Shown in pieces: positions 28,084-36,921 of a stretch of DNA of 64,000 nucleotides. This stretch comes from Rosenbergiella metrosideri (GTDB lineage Bacteria > Pseudomonadota > Gammaproteobacteria > Enterobacterales > Enterobacteriaceae), in assembly GCF_022602565.1 (NCBI RefSeq), contig NZ_JALBCV010000010.1, forward strand, positions 46,053-110,052, given 5' to 3'. Each line of letters begins with the position of its first letter. Positions within the stretch are counted from its first letter, which is position 1. Below the pieces are notes generated by a model that did no database searches, was not told where the DNA came from, and was given only the letters and a program-made list of their open reading frames with translations. The position numbers were made by a program, and so were the translations under genes.

Positions 28084-28842
28084 CTACATCAGATTCGCCA
28101 GCCCCAATAAGGGCGTAGAAGGCTCTGCCATATCCCGTGGTGCCATCAGGCCAGCTTGGTAAGCAGTATGCCCGGCCGTGATGGCTTGGCCGAACGCCAT
28201 CGCCATCGCCACCGGGTCGCGCGCTTTTGCAACGGCGGTATTGAGTAAGATCCCGTCAAACCCCATTTCCATGGCTTGCGTAGCATGGGATGGCGCGCCG
28301 ATCCCAGCATCGATGATCATCGGGATCTCAGGAAAGGCGGATCGTAACGCCTCTAATCCGCGTAAATTATTCAGTCCTTGTCCCGATCCAATCGGTGCGC
28401 CCCACGGCATAAGGACTTCACACCCTACCGCTAATAGCTTTTCCCCGACGATGCGATCCTCGGTGGTGTAGGGGAAGACCTGAAAACCGTCGGCGCATAA
28501 GATTTTGGCGGCCTCGACTAAGGCGAAAGGGTCTGGTTGTAAGCTATCGGCATGACCAATCACCTCTAACTTAATCCACCTTGTATTGAAGAGTTCACGC
28601 GCCATATAAGCGGTAGTCACCGCCTCTTTCACGCTATGGCAACCTGCGGTATTTGGTAAGATATGCCGAGAATGTTGGCTAAGCAGTTCGCGAAAGGCCT
28701 GACCACCTGCTCCTTCACGCCGTAAACTGACCGTAATCACCTCGGTGCCCGACGCCTCAATCGCCGCACTCAAAACAGCGGGCGATGGATAGCCCGCGGT
28801 GCCCAATAAACAACGTGAGGTTAAGGAAGTACCGTAAAACAT
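28084..28842 (-). CDS. thiG: Thiazole synthase
   Basis: A 252-residue TIM-barrel enzyme (E. coli 256 aa) that joins deoxyxylulose 5-phosphate, dehydroglycine and sulfur from ThiS thiocarboxylate into the thiazole phosphate of thiamine. The Schiff-base lysine is in WIKLEVIGH (about residue 95), with the phosphate-binding segments [12 protein letters not shown] and [10 protein letters not shown]. Three nt after thiS. Confidence 0.96.
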   Translation of the reverse strand: MFYGTSLTSRCLLGTAGYPSPAVLSAAIEASGTEVITVSLRREGAGGQAFRELLSQHSRHILPNTAGCHSVKEAVTTAYMARELFNTRWIKLEVIGHADSLQPDPFALVEAAKILCADGFQVFPYTTEDRIVGEKLLAVGCEVLMPWGAPIGSGQGLNNLRGLEALRSAFPEIPMIIDAGIGAPSHATQAMEMGFDGILLNTAVAKARDPVAMAMAFGQAITAGHTAYQAGLMAPRDMAEPSTPLLGLANLM

Positions 28843-28845
28843 CGC

Positions 28846-29043
28846 TTATCCCCCCTGCATCGGAGAAAGGGCTTCAATACGCATGCCCTCTTGAAGATCC
28901 AGCGTGGTATAACCGCTTTTCGCGATAAATTGGCCATTAACGGCACATGCCACCACCGTCATATCGATCTGTTGTTCACGTAATAGGCCTGCCAGTTCGG
29001 TGGCTTCTGTCTCGACTGGCTGACCATTAAGTAAGATTTGCAT
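28846..29043 (-). CDS. thiS: Sulfur carrier protein ThiS
   Basis: A 65-residue ubiquitin-like protein ending in the obligatory Gly-Gly (SPMQGG). The C-terminal glycine is adenylated and thiolated by ThiF and then gives sulfur to ThiG. It overlaps the thiO end by 17 nt. Confidence 0.95.
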   Translation of the reverse strand: MQILLNGQPVETEATELAGLLREQQIDMTVVACAVNGQFIAKSGYTTLDLQEGMRIEALSPMQGG

Positions 29044-29971
29044 TGCTCTTTTCCTTCGCTAACTGTTCAACAAGTTGCTGCGCGACAATTGGGGCTAATA
29101 GAAAGCCGTGACGGTACATACCGTTCAGATAAAAACGGTTATTCTGATAGTGGAAACTGGGGAGATTATTGGGATAAGCCGGGCGTAAGCCACTTGCGGT
29201 TTCGATAATTTCCGCCTCCGCCAACGCCGGATGTATCGTGTAAGCCGCACTCAATAATTCTACTGCCGCCCGTGCACTCATCCCGCGAGAGTCATCGCTT
29301 TCAACCATCGTCGCGCCCAACATAAATTCCCCGCCGCCGCGTGGTACCAAATAGCAAGGAAAGCGAGGATGTAATAACCGAATAGGTCGTGAAAAATCGA
29401 CCTCGTGGCTGCGTAAACGTAGCATTTCGCCACGTACTGCACGCAGGGGTGGCAGGTCGGATCGCGCCTCAATCCCTCGACAATCGATAATATTGCCGTT
29501 GGGCTGAGAAGAGTGAAAGACGACCCCTTGTTGCAGCAGTTGCTGTGCGAGGGAAGCCAAAGCCTGACGAGGATTAAGATGCCCTTCTTCAGCAAAAAAA
29601 AGACCGTTTTCGAAACGCGAGCCAAGGTCGGCTTCAAGATCTTCCGGCTTCACCCACTGGTGGTGCGTCGTTTTGCTGGCAAAGACCTTGAGCTCTTGCT
29701 GATCTCTGGGCGGAGCGATAACTAAAGTACCCTGTTGTTGCACATTCGGTACTCGTTGTCGCCACCACGCGAGCGCATGCTGCCCGAGGGTTACCACTTC
29801 TTGCGGGGCGCTTTCTGCTTCACAATAGGGTGCCAACATGCCCCCGGCGTACCATGACGCGGTGGGCGAATCTGGCTGTTCAATCACCTCGACCTGCTCA
29901 CCCTGCTCGACGAGGAGTTTTGCTACGCAGAGTCCGCTTACACCGCGGCCGAGAATGCTCCAGCGACTCAT
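29027..29971 (-). CDS. thiO: Glycine oxidase ThiO
   Basis: A 314-residue FAD enzyme that oxidises glycine to dehydroglycine for ThiG using oxygen. The dinucleotide motif GRGVSGLCVAKLLVEQG is at residues 8-24. The C-terminal GLRPAYPNNLP and YRHGFLLAPI are typical of ThiO. E. coli uses the radical enzyme ThiH instead, so this operon carries the aerobic route. The ATG at 29971 has AGG 7-8 nt upstream. It is first in the operon, behind a TPP riboswitch. Confidence 0.93.
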   Translation of the reverse strand: MSRWSILGRGVSGLCVAKLLVEQGEQVEVIEQPDSPTASWYAGGMLAPYCEAESAPQEVVTLGQHALAWWRQRVPNVQQQGTLVIAPPRDQQELKVFASKTTHHQWVKPEDLEADLGSRFENGLFFAEEGHLNPRQALASLAQQLLQQGVVFHSSQPNGNIIDCRGIEARSDLPPLRAVRGEMLRLRSHEVDFSRPIRLLHPRFPCYLVPRGGGEFMLGATMVESDDSRGMSARAAVELLSAAYTIHPALAEAEIIETASGLRPAYPNNLPSFHYQNNRFYLNGMYRHGFLLAPIVAQQLVEQLAKEKSNANLT

Positions 29972-30006
29972 CGTCTGACCTGGCTGATAGAGAAAAGAAT
30001 TAACAT
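29968..30006 (-). CDS. Possible 12-codon leader peptide coupled to thiO
   Basis: In the leader between the TPP aptamer and thiO, an ATG at 30006 with AGAGG 6 nt upstream opens a 12-codon frame (MLILFSISQVRR) whose TGA overlaps the thiO ATG as ATGA. This could couple thiO translation to leader translation. It may be chance. Confidence 0.3.
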   Translation of the reverse strand: MLILFSISQVRR

Positions 30007-30097
30007 GGATGGCCTCTTAGTGTGAGACCCAGGTAAGGCAGAGGAAATGAGGCACTTGCCCTTAATGGGCTATGCCAAGTCGCTCACAGGCGACCCG

Positions 30098-30195
30098 TCT
30101 TCCTACGCCAGTATTAACTGGGTCAGGTTCAAAGGGTCGCTGCACGGCGTCATACGCACACAGCCTCTCAGTCTCTTACGCGAGACTCCCCCGAC
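30098..30195 (-). promoter_or_regulatory. TPP (THI-element) riboswitch aptamer
   Basis: Read on the minus strand it contains the conserved CTGAGAGGCTG and ACCCTTTGAACCTGA followed by GTTAATACTGGCGTAGGAA, the signature of the TPP aptamer. Downstream toward thiO are hairpins GTCGC/GCGAC (about 30080-30095) and GCCC/GGGC (30058-30070) but no T-run, suggesting control at translation initiation rather than termination. TPP should repress thiOSGFZXY. Confidence 0.96.
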
Positions 30196-30286
30196 ATCAT
30201 CTAGTTGTAATCGAGCCAAGCTTAGGCGTCAAGTGCCAGTAGGGAGATCCCCTCTACCCGCCTTAACACACAGCACAGCAGGTTAA

Positions 30287-31156
30287 TTAACGCCCTTTCT
30301 TTTGACGCCCCGGTTTGGTGAATTTTTGGCGAGCAGGCGGTTTCTTGGTCGAACGACTCGGCATCACTGGCGGGGCAATATCCGGTCTTTTTAAGGCTTT
30401 TTTAGCCGGCTTTTTTTCCACCGGTTTATCTTCTGATGAAGAGTCTTCGATCAGTTTAAACAGTTCGATTAGCTCGTCATCGGTTAGATCACGCCACTCA
30501 CCTAACGGAATGCCCGATAGATTCACATTCATAATGCGTGTCCGTTCAAGTTTAGTCACTTCAAAACCGAAGTGGGTACACATCCGACGAATCTGTCGGT
30601 TCAACCCTTGAACCAAGATGATACGAAACACATGGCTATCGAGCTTTTTGACTTTACACTTCTTCGTTACAGTCCCCAGCATGGGGACACCGGCACCCAT
30701 ACCACGAATAAAATCGTCGGTGATCGGTTTATCGACCGTCACGATATACTCTTTTTCGTGATTATTCCCGGCACGTAAGATTTTATTTACCAAGTCGCCG
30801 TGATTGGTTAAAAAGATCAGGCCTTGGGAATCTTTATCGAGTCGACCAATAGGAAAGACACGCTTACTGTGATTGACGAAGTCACCGATATTATCGCGCT
30901 CTGTCTCTTCCATAGTGGTAACAATACCCACCGGCTTATTTAATGCGATTAACACCAGATCGTCGTCATTACGCGGTTCAATCAGCTGACCATTAACCAT
31001 CACAGTATCGCCAGGATAAACCTGGGCCCCAACGGCGGCGCGTCGTCCATTAATTGAGACGTTACCCTGTTCGATATAACGATCGGCATCGCGACGAGAG
31101 CAAATACCGCTCTCACTAATATACTTGTTGAGACGTACAGATGTGTTGGTCAGCAT
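30287..31156 (-). CDS. rluF: 23S rRNA pseudouridine(2604) synthase
   Basis: A 289-residue enzyme (E. coli RluF 290 aa). An N-terminal S4 domain ([22 protein letters not shown], residues 7-28) is followed by the catalytic motif [10 protein letters not shown] with the nucleophilic aspartate (about 105-114), and a basic Lys/Pro-rich tail. RluF modifies U2604 (and U2605) of 23S rRNA. I start at the ATG at 31156, which has a perfect GGAGG 4 nt upstream; longer in-frame starts have no support. Confidence 0.93.
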   Translation of the reverse strand: MLTNTSVRLNKYISESGICSRRDADRYIEQGNVSINGRRAAVGAQVYPGDTVMVNGQLIEPRNDDDLVLIALNKPVGIVTTMEETERDNIGDFVNHSKRVFPIGRLDKDSQGLIFLTNHGDLVNKILRAGNNHEKEYIVTVDKPITDDFIRGMGAGVPMLGTVTKKCKVKKLDSHVFRIILVQGLNRQIRRMCTHFGFEVTKLERTRIMNVNLSGIPLGEWRDLTDDELIELFKLIEDSSSEDKPVEKKPAKKALKRPDIAPPVMPSRSTKKPPARQKFTKPGRQKKGR

Positions 31157-31253
31157 GGTTCCTCCGAAAAAACGGACTATACCTGATTTTTTCGATGGTT
31201 TCGAAAGAAGAGTGTGAATATCAGGGGAAGAGATTCCCTTCCCCGACCGGAGA

Positions 31254-32441
31254 TTAGACGGAAAGCGTCTGCAGCGCGCGTGCGATTCGTATCGCTGCCT
31301 CATCGGCAGTCTGTTGCGTTAACATGGAGTAAGAGAGGCGCAACGCATTCTTTTCCGGATTATCGGCAAAAAAGACATCGCCTGGGACAAACACAACTTT
31401 CTCCGCAATACAGGCTTTCAGTAAACTGCTCGCGTCCATTCCTTCTTTCAGGTGGCACCATAAGAACATGCCGCCTTCAGGACGGTTGAAGGTAATCGCG
31501 TCACCGAGGTGGCGCTGCAACGCCTCGATCAACCAATCACGACGTTGGCGATACGTCTCTTTTAATAAGGCAATACGCTGATCAATCTGCCCGGAAGCCA
31601 CATAACGCGCAGCAATATGCTGGTTCAACGTTGAGGTATGCAGATCCAATGCCTGTTTCGATACGATAACCGCCATAAGGAATTTTTCTGGCAGCGCGAG
31701 CCAGCCTAGACGCAAACCTGGGGAGAAAATTTTCGAGAAACTCGACATATAACAGACGTTATGGTCGGCACCGTATAACTGTTGTGCTAACGTGAAGAAG
31801 GTTTCACGGCGTTGTTCGGTAAAAGCTAAGTGCCCATAAGGGTCATCTTCGACAATCACCACCTGATAACGGTGCGCCAATTTCACGATATCGATGCGCT
31901 GTTCGTTGTCAATAATGCGTCCGGTAGGGTTAGCAAAGGTTGGGATAAGATAAAGCATCTTGACGCCCCCCGCTGCTAAACGGGTTTCCAGTGCGCCGAG
32001 ATCGATCTGCTCACCTTGATACGCCAGCTCTTCAATAACAGCCTCGGTATAATCGAATAATTGTAAGGCGGCTAAATAAGTCGGGCGCTCCACTAAGACC
32101 ACATCGTCTTTCTCTAAGAACACACGGTTAAGTAGGTCAATACCTTGCTGGGAGCCATTAGTGATCAGTATCTGCTGTGGATCAAGCGTCAGACCAACAT
32201 TACGCGTCCAATCGGCCAGACTTTTACGCAATGGCCATTCACCTTCGGTCACCGAATACTGGAAAACATCACGATGATCTTCAGCGAGTAATTGCTGGAG
32301 TACACCATCGATACCCTCAACGTCGATCATATCCGTGGCAGGGATACCACCCGCTAAGGAAATAAAACCAGGTTCTTTACTAAATTTAAGCAATTCTCTA
32401 ACCGGTGAAGAATGTATCGCTGCGGATTTCTTGGAAAGCAT
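31254..32441 (-). CDS. PLP-dependent class I/II aminotransferase
   Basis: A 395-residue fold-type I enzyme. The Schiff-base lysine is in [15 protein letters not shown] near residue 233, the ring-stacking and phosphate segments include [18 protein letters not shown] and VEDDPYG, and the substrate carboxylate arginine is likely in ALRLSYSM. It lacks the GntR domain of MocR proteins but is related to them, and to LysN/2-aminoadipate-type aminotransferases. The substrate cannot be told from sequence. ATG at 32441 with AGG 8 nt upstream. Confidence 0.87.
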   Translation of the reverse strand: MLSKKSAAIHSSPVRELLKFSKEPGFISLAGGIPATDMIDVEGIDGVLQQLLAEDHRDVFQYSVTEGEWPLRKSLADWTRNVGLTLDPQQILITNGSQQGIDLLNRVFLEKDDVVLVERPTYLAALQLFDYTEAVIEELAYQGEQIDLGALETRLAAGGVKMLYLIPTFANPTGRIIDNEQRIDIVKLAHRYQVVIVEDDPYGHLAFTEQRRETFFTLAQQLYGADHNVCYMSSFSKIFSPGLRLGWLALPEKFLMAVIVSKQALDLHTSTLNQHIAARYVASGQIDQRIALLKETYRQRRDWLIEALQRHLGDAITFNRPEGGMFLWCHLKEGMDASSLLKACIAEKVVFVPGDVFFADNPEKNALRLSYSMLTQQTADEAAIRIARALQTLSV

Positions 32442-32806
32442 GCGTTAACCTGTCGCCCTTTACGTGATAAACGTTGATAAGATTTTCTCAACCTTAGCAA
32501 AATAACCGCGTGGAGTCATGAACAACTCGTGGCACGATAAGATAAAAAAAATAGCGGCCTTTCATCCCGATCATCGGCGTGGGATGTTACTCAGAATAAT
32601 CCAAACATCACACCATTAGATTATATTTAAAAAACCGAAAGCTATTATTAATAACCTATTAATTAGTCATCAGTAAATTATTAAAAATAAAAGATCAAAT
32701 TTAATTATTTAAAAAACACACTTTACTTACCGCTAGTTTTCTTTAAATATTTTCGGATTTATGTTATAAATAAATTTCGTAACGGATTATTTACATAGAG
32801 ATTTCT
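32442..32806. other. AT-rich intergenic region without a recognised gene
   Basis: The 365 bp between the divergent aminotransferase and GntR genes become very AT-rich from about 32600. They should hold both promoters. I see no small RNA, repeat or convincing operator. Confidence 0.5.
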
Positions 32807-33526
32807 ATGATTACCCATACTGTTATTTTTGCTCCAATTGGAGAAGCGAGTAGAACAGAACAAATCACCCAAAGACTTTCCAATGCTATTATTTCTGGTT
32901 TATTAGAAAAAGGTGAACAATTACCTAACGAATCAGAATTAGCACGGATGATGGGTGTTTCACATATTACTATTAGGGACGCACTCAATACTCTGCGAAG
33001 TAAATCATTGATACATACTATCCGTGGCCGTAATGGTGGAAGTTTCATTAGCGATAACGTCGACAATTACGTTAAATATTTCCATCCTTTCAATAAAATT
33101 AGCTCAGATTATTTATCCGATCTCGGTGAGATGCAAAGTTCGCTGGTGATACACAGTACCCGCCTTTCGGTACGGCGAATGACTGACCATGATTTAACGA
33201 CGTTAAACAACCTTATATTAACGCTTGAGAATTCCGAGACACCTCAACAGAAAACCCAATCCGATATGCGATGCTTGCTCACACTTGCCGCCAACTCTCA
33301 CTCTGCAAGGTTAGCGGCTCAAGAGTTGACGGTACTGACTGAATGGGCGCCGCTGATCTCGATCCTTTATCGAGATGAAACATTTCATGCTCGAAGTACG
33401 CTTTGCTACCACGAACTCTTTAATGCGCTACAGAATAGAGACGAAACGCTAGCCGTGGCTCAAGCCTATGCTTTGATTGAATTTTTCGTTTCATCTTTAA
33501 TAGAATATAAAATTAATCTCGTCTAA
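32807..33526 (+). CDS. GntR-family transcriptional regulator (FadR/FCD-like)
   Basis: A 239-residue regulator. The winged helix-turn-helix at residues about 18-80 has the GntR pattern AIISGLLEKGEQLPNESELARMMGVSHITIRDALNTLRSKSLI. The all-helical C-terminal half (about 95-235) resembles the FCD ligand-binding domain, but the histidine/aspartate metal ligands are not all evident. It heads a plus-strand block of Cache, transporter and oxidoreductase genes that it probably controls. ATG at 32807 after TAGAG. Confidence 0.82.
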   Translation: MITHTVIFAPIGEASRTEQITQRLSNAIISGLLEKGEQLPNESELARMMGVSHITIRDALNTLRSKSLIHTIRGRNGGSFISDNVDNYVKYFHPFNKISSDYLSDLGEMQSSLVIHSTRLSVRRMTDHDLTTLNNLILTLENSETPQQKTQSDMRCLLTLAANSHSARLAAQELTVLTEWAPLISILYRDETFHARSTLCYHELFNALQNRDETLAVAQAYALIEFFVSSLIEYKINLV

Positions 33527-33560
33527 AAATTAGCTCAATTTCAGGATGAAGTGAGAGAAA

Positions 33561-34274
33561 ATGCCATTAGGGAAAATTAAACGCATATCTGAAGAATCAT
33601 TTTTATTAATTGAAAAAACCACCCAGGAGTTTTCAATAATTATTGAAAAAATGATTTGTGAATCCAAAAAGGTAGTTGATAACAATTTTAAATTAGAGAG
33701 CAAAATAAGAGAGAATATATTATTGCTTGCTGATAAAATTTTAAATCAACAAATGTTATTATCTGGTGCAGGATTCGCTCTGTATAGTGAATCGAAAAAT
33801 AAATCATGGCAACTCGCATGGTTATATCGATCGCTACATCACCCTCAACGACTTATAAATAAACTTTGCCTTAATAAAGCCTCACAACATTTCGTGGACT
33901 ATCAGACATTTTCTTGGTTTTCCATCGTTCAGGAAACAGAAAAGGGGTATTTACATGGTCCTTACGTCGACTATATCTGTAATTCTACCTATACCCTAAC
34001 CTATCTCTATCCGGTTTATTTCGAGAAGCAATTGATTGGAGTGGCAGCGACCGACGTAATGGTGGGTCAATTAGAACAGATACTGCGGGACTCACTCGGC
34101 GACGATTACCTACCTATTCTGATGACGACGCCCTCAGGACGTATTCTCTTTTCAAATCTACCGCACTACCGAGTCGGGGAGCTTAAGCCCAATGATGCCT
34201 TAACCGTCCACCTTAAAAGCCAATATTTCACGTTATGGGGAGAGGGCAGTGAGTGTGGTGCAATGCCGCCCTAA
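33561..34274 (+). CDS. Cache-domain protein of unknown role
   Basis: A 237-residue protein. Residues about 120-200 show the Cache/PDC pattern: GPYVDYICNSTYTLTYLYPVYFEKQLIGVAATDVMVG, the fold that binds small ligands in many bacterial receptors. No signal peptide, transmembrane helix, kinase, cyclase or methyl-accepting domain is present, which is unusual, since Cache domains are normally extracytoplasmic. An N-terminal helical stretch (about 15-65) may dimerise. It lies 35 nt after the GntR gene, so it may act with it as a ligand sensor. AT-rich in its first half. Confidence 0.7.
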   Translation: MPLGKIKRISEESFLLIEKTTQEFSIIIEKMICESKKVVDNNFKLESKIRENILLLADKILNQQMLLSGAGFALYSESKNKSWQLAWLYRSLHHPQRLINKLCLNKASQHFVDYQTFSWFSIVQETEKGYLHGPYVDYICNSTYTLTYLYPVYFEKQLIGVAATDVMVGQLEQILRDSLGDDYLPILMTTPSGRILFSNLPHYRVGELKPNDALTVHLKSQYFTLWGEGSECGAMPP

Positions 34275-34360
34275 ATCGGGGCAGTAAACCATGACCCAGC
34301 GGTAGCGATCGCGTGAAAAGCCGTCGCTGCCGGTATGTAACTTTTGGCCCAATAATTGCT

Positions 34361-34386
34361 TAACTGAAACATAAGTTTTTCAGTTA
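34361..34386. repeat. Inverted repeat upstream of the symporter gene
   Basis: TAACTGAAA (34361-34369) and TTTCAGTTA (34378-34386) flank an 8-nt spacer, 20 bp before the symporter ATG. It could be an operator for the nearby GntR protein or an RNA hairpin. A second imperfect hairpin (34303-34333) lies just upstream. Confidence 0.4.
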
Positions 34387-34406
34387 CGTTGAAAAGGGCT
34401 GCGGCT

Positions 34407-35711
34407 ATGACACACACACTCTCCAAGATACGCCATTCTATCTTTATCCAAGTACTTATCGCGCTGGTCATTGGTACCGCACTGGGATGCCTTTATCCAG
34501 CAATTGCCGATTCGCTAAAACCCTTGGGCGATAGCTTTATCAAACTGATTAAAATGGTGACCGCTCCCTTAGTGTTTGTGATCATCGTCCAAGGCATCTC
34601 CTCCCATAGCGAACTGAAACAGGTCGGACGTATTGTCGGTAAGACCTTACTTTACTTCGAAATCATCACCTTACTGGCTCTAGTCCTAGGGTTAGTCGGG
34701 GCACAGATCACCCATATCGGGCAAGGCATCCATCTTTCAAATATGGCGATGCCCGCAACGGATAAACTGAGTCACCTCTCATCACTCCAGAGCTTTGGTG
34801 ATTTCTTCTTGAACCTGATTCCAGATACCTTTATTGGCGCGTTTGCACGCGGGGACACCTTACAAGTATTGCTAATCTCTATTCTATTTGGTGTTTCGCT
34901 TAATATTAGCGGTGAAGCAGGTAAGCCAGTGATCGCCGTGATTAATAGCCTGAGCCATATTCTCTTCCGGTTGATGGCGATGCTGGTCAAAGTAGCTCCA
35001 CTCGGAGTACTGGGTGCCGTTGCCTATATGGTCGGACACTATGGCGTTCATTCGTTGACCAGTCTGATTGGATTCCTTTTCCTTTACACCGCAATCTGCG
35101 CCCTATTTGTTATCATCGTTTTGGGGGGGATTACTCAATTGACCGGCATTAGCTTTGTCGCGCTACTGCGCTATTTACGCGAAGAGCTTACCATCGTCTT
35201 AGGTACCACTGCGTCAGATGTCGTGTTACCTCAGCTGATGAAAAAATTAGAGTGGTTGGGGATCAGTAAATCCACGGTTGGCTTGGTGATCCCAACCGGA
35301 TACTCCTTTAACCTTGATGGATTTTCCATTTACCTCACCCTCGCGGTCGTTTTTATCGCTAATGCTACAGGGATTCACTTGGGATGGAGCGAAATTGCCC
35401 TGATCCTGGGCGTTGCCGTGTTTACCTCAAAAGGCGCCCATGGCGTACCCGGCGCTGCCATTGTGATCTTGGCCGCCACGCTTTCTGCAATCCCATCATT
35501 ACCGCTAGCTGCCCTAGCTTTCTTACTCCCGATCGATTGGTTGATTGGTATTCCCCGTGCGCTGACAAATGTTTTGGGTAACTGCGTGGCAACCTTGGTC
35601 ATCGCGAAATGGGAAAATGATTTGGATTTAACCCGCGCTCGTCAGGTTTTAAATCAGGATATCCCCTATAACAACGTAACAAAAAAGCGCCCTTTAGCCG
35701 CCGAACAGTAA
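34407..35711 (+). CDS. Dicarboxylate/amino acid:cation symporter (DAACS family)
   Basis: A 434-residue membrane carrier of the GltP/DctA family, which takes up C4-dicarboxylates or acidic amino acids with protons or sodium. Family landmarks: FIKLIKMVTAPLVFVIIVQGI near residues 44-64, the serine-rich-loop equivalent LGTTASDVVLPQLM, and IPTGYSFNLDGFSIYLTLAVVF with the cation-binding NLDG. The ATG at 34407 is preceded by AAGGG at about 9 nt; a TTG at 34389 is in frame but less likely. The substrate is not determined. Confidence 0.88.
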   Translation: MTHTLSKIRHSIFIQVLIALVIGTALGCLYPAIADSLKPLGDSFIKLIKMVTAPLVFVIIVQGISSHSELKQVGRIVGKTLLYFEIITLLALVLGLVGAQITHIGQGIHLSNMAMPATDKLSHLSSLQSFGDFFLNLIPDTFIGAFARGDTLQVLLISILFGVSLNISGEAGKPVIAVINSLSHILFRLMAMLVKVAPLGVLGAVAYMVGHYGVHSLTSLIGFLFLYTAICALFVIIVLGGITQLTGISFVALLRYLREELTIVLGTTASDVVLPQLMKKLEWLGISKSTVGLVIPTGYSFNLDGFSIYLTLAVVFIANATGIHLGWSEIALILGVAVFTSKGAHGVPGAAIVILAATLSAIPSLPLAALAFLLPIDWLIGIPRALTNVLGNCVATLVIAKWENDLDLTRARQVLNQDIPYNNVTKKRPLAAEQ

Positions 35712-35756
35712 AAGTTAATTACACTTTTTAAACAATCATCTGTTTAAGGAGTGCCA

Positions 35757-36863
35757 GTGAAACCTTTATACCTACTAACCGCTGTATTGATGACAGCGGT
35801 TTTTTCATCTCAGAGTAATGCCGCTTCCGAGGTTATCGCTAAAATAAACGCACCCTACCCTGATCTCTCTGGTATTGCGGTGAATCAGCAGAACCGTATA
35901 TTTTTAGGTTTTCCACGTCACGCCGGCGATCATCATTCGCCAGCGCTGATGGAACTGAAGCAGGGAAAACTGACACCTTATCCGAATAAGGCTTTTGGCT
36001 TACCTCAGAAAAATTTGGCAGATTGGCTAGTGTCTCCCCACGGTCTCTTTGTGGATAAAAATGATACGCTATGGGTATTAGACGATGGCAAAATTAAGGG
36101 ACAACCCACCATTCCTGTCGGTGCAGCAAAAGTGGTGGCGATAGATACCAAGACGAACAGTATTCTGAAAACAATTATCATTACGCCGCCAGTACTCAAC
36201 TCCAGCTCGCACTATAACGATTTACGGGTCGATCTTTCTCACGGTAAAGCCGGTACGATCTATATTGCTAACTCAGGCTTTGCACAGCGCTATTCGCTGA
36301 TTGTGATAGATATCGCCAGCGGCAAACAGCGAGAAGTCTTAATCAATCACCCCTCGACCTCCCCCGACCCCGGCTTTATGGCCTTTATCGAAAATAAACC
36401 CGTCGTGTTTAACGCCGACAATCCGCAATTGCCGCAAGGCGGTATCGATGGCGTTGCGTTATCTCCCGACCAAAGTAAGTTCTATTGGACTGCACTTAGT
36501 GGACGAAAGCTATTTAGCTTACCAACTGCGCAATTGAGCGATTTTTCTGTTTCTGAGACGACACTCGAAAAAGCCGTGCATTTCGAAGGCGAACACCCCG
36601 CTAATGATGGAATGGCGGAAGATGGAAAAGGAAATCTTTACTTCGGTGCCTTTGAGCAACAATCGTTGGTAAAGCGTGATCCTAAAGGCCAATTTTCTTT
36701 ACTTGATCACAATGTTCACGATTTCGGCTGGCCAGATGGATTGGCATACCGTAATGGTTATCTCTACACCACGTTAGGCCAATGGAATCGTACTCCAGAC
36801 TTAAACAACCACCACGACCTCCGTCAACGGCCTTTCTTAGTGATCCGCACGGCAACGGAGTAA
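35757..36863 (+). CDS. Secreted Yellow/major-royal-jelly-type beta-propeller protein
   Basis: A 368-residue protein with a signal peptide (cleavage near QSNAAS, residue 24). The segments LSGIAVNQQNRIFLGFPR, VSPHGLFVDKNDTLWVLDDG, NDLRVDLSHGKAGTIYIANSG and GGIDGVALSPDQSKFYWTALSGRKLF are typical of the royal-jelly/Yellow (L-dopachrome tautomerase-related) family, a six-bladed propeller related to SMP-30 lactonases. It would act in the periplasm. The GTG at 35757 lies 6 nt after AAGGAG. Placed between two permease genes, it may hydrolyse or bind a lactone-like sugar acid; this is inference. Confidence 0.85.
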   Translation: MKPLYLLTAVLMTAVFSSQSNAASEVIAKINAPYPDLSGIAVNQQNRIFLGFPRHAGDHHSPALMELKQGKLTPYPNKAFGLPQKNLADWLVSPHGLFVDKNDTLWVLDDGKIKGQPTIPVGAAKVVAIDTKTNSILKTIIITPPVLNSSSHYNDLRVDLSHGKAGTIYIANSGFAQRYSLIVIDIASGKQREVLINHPSTSPDPGFMAFIENKPVVFNADNPQLPQGGIDGVALSPDQSKFYWTALSGRKLFSLPTAQLSDFSVSETTLEKAVHFEGEHPANDGMAEDGKGNLYFGAFEQQSLVKRDPKGQFSLLDHNVHDFGWPDGLAYRNGYLYTTLGQWNRTPDLNNHHDLRQRPFLVIRTATE

Positions 36864-36921
36864 TAGCACGCGGAGCGTTACGCACGAGTCATGCGTTTTT
36901 CTTAATTATTTGGAGAGAGTG

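Noticed and set aside
31254..32441. MocR-type regulator call for the aminotransferase
   Set aside because: No GntR helix-turn-helix precedes the aminotransferase domain; the protein starts directly with it.
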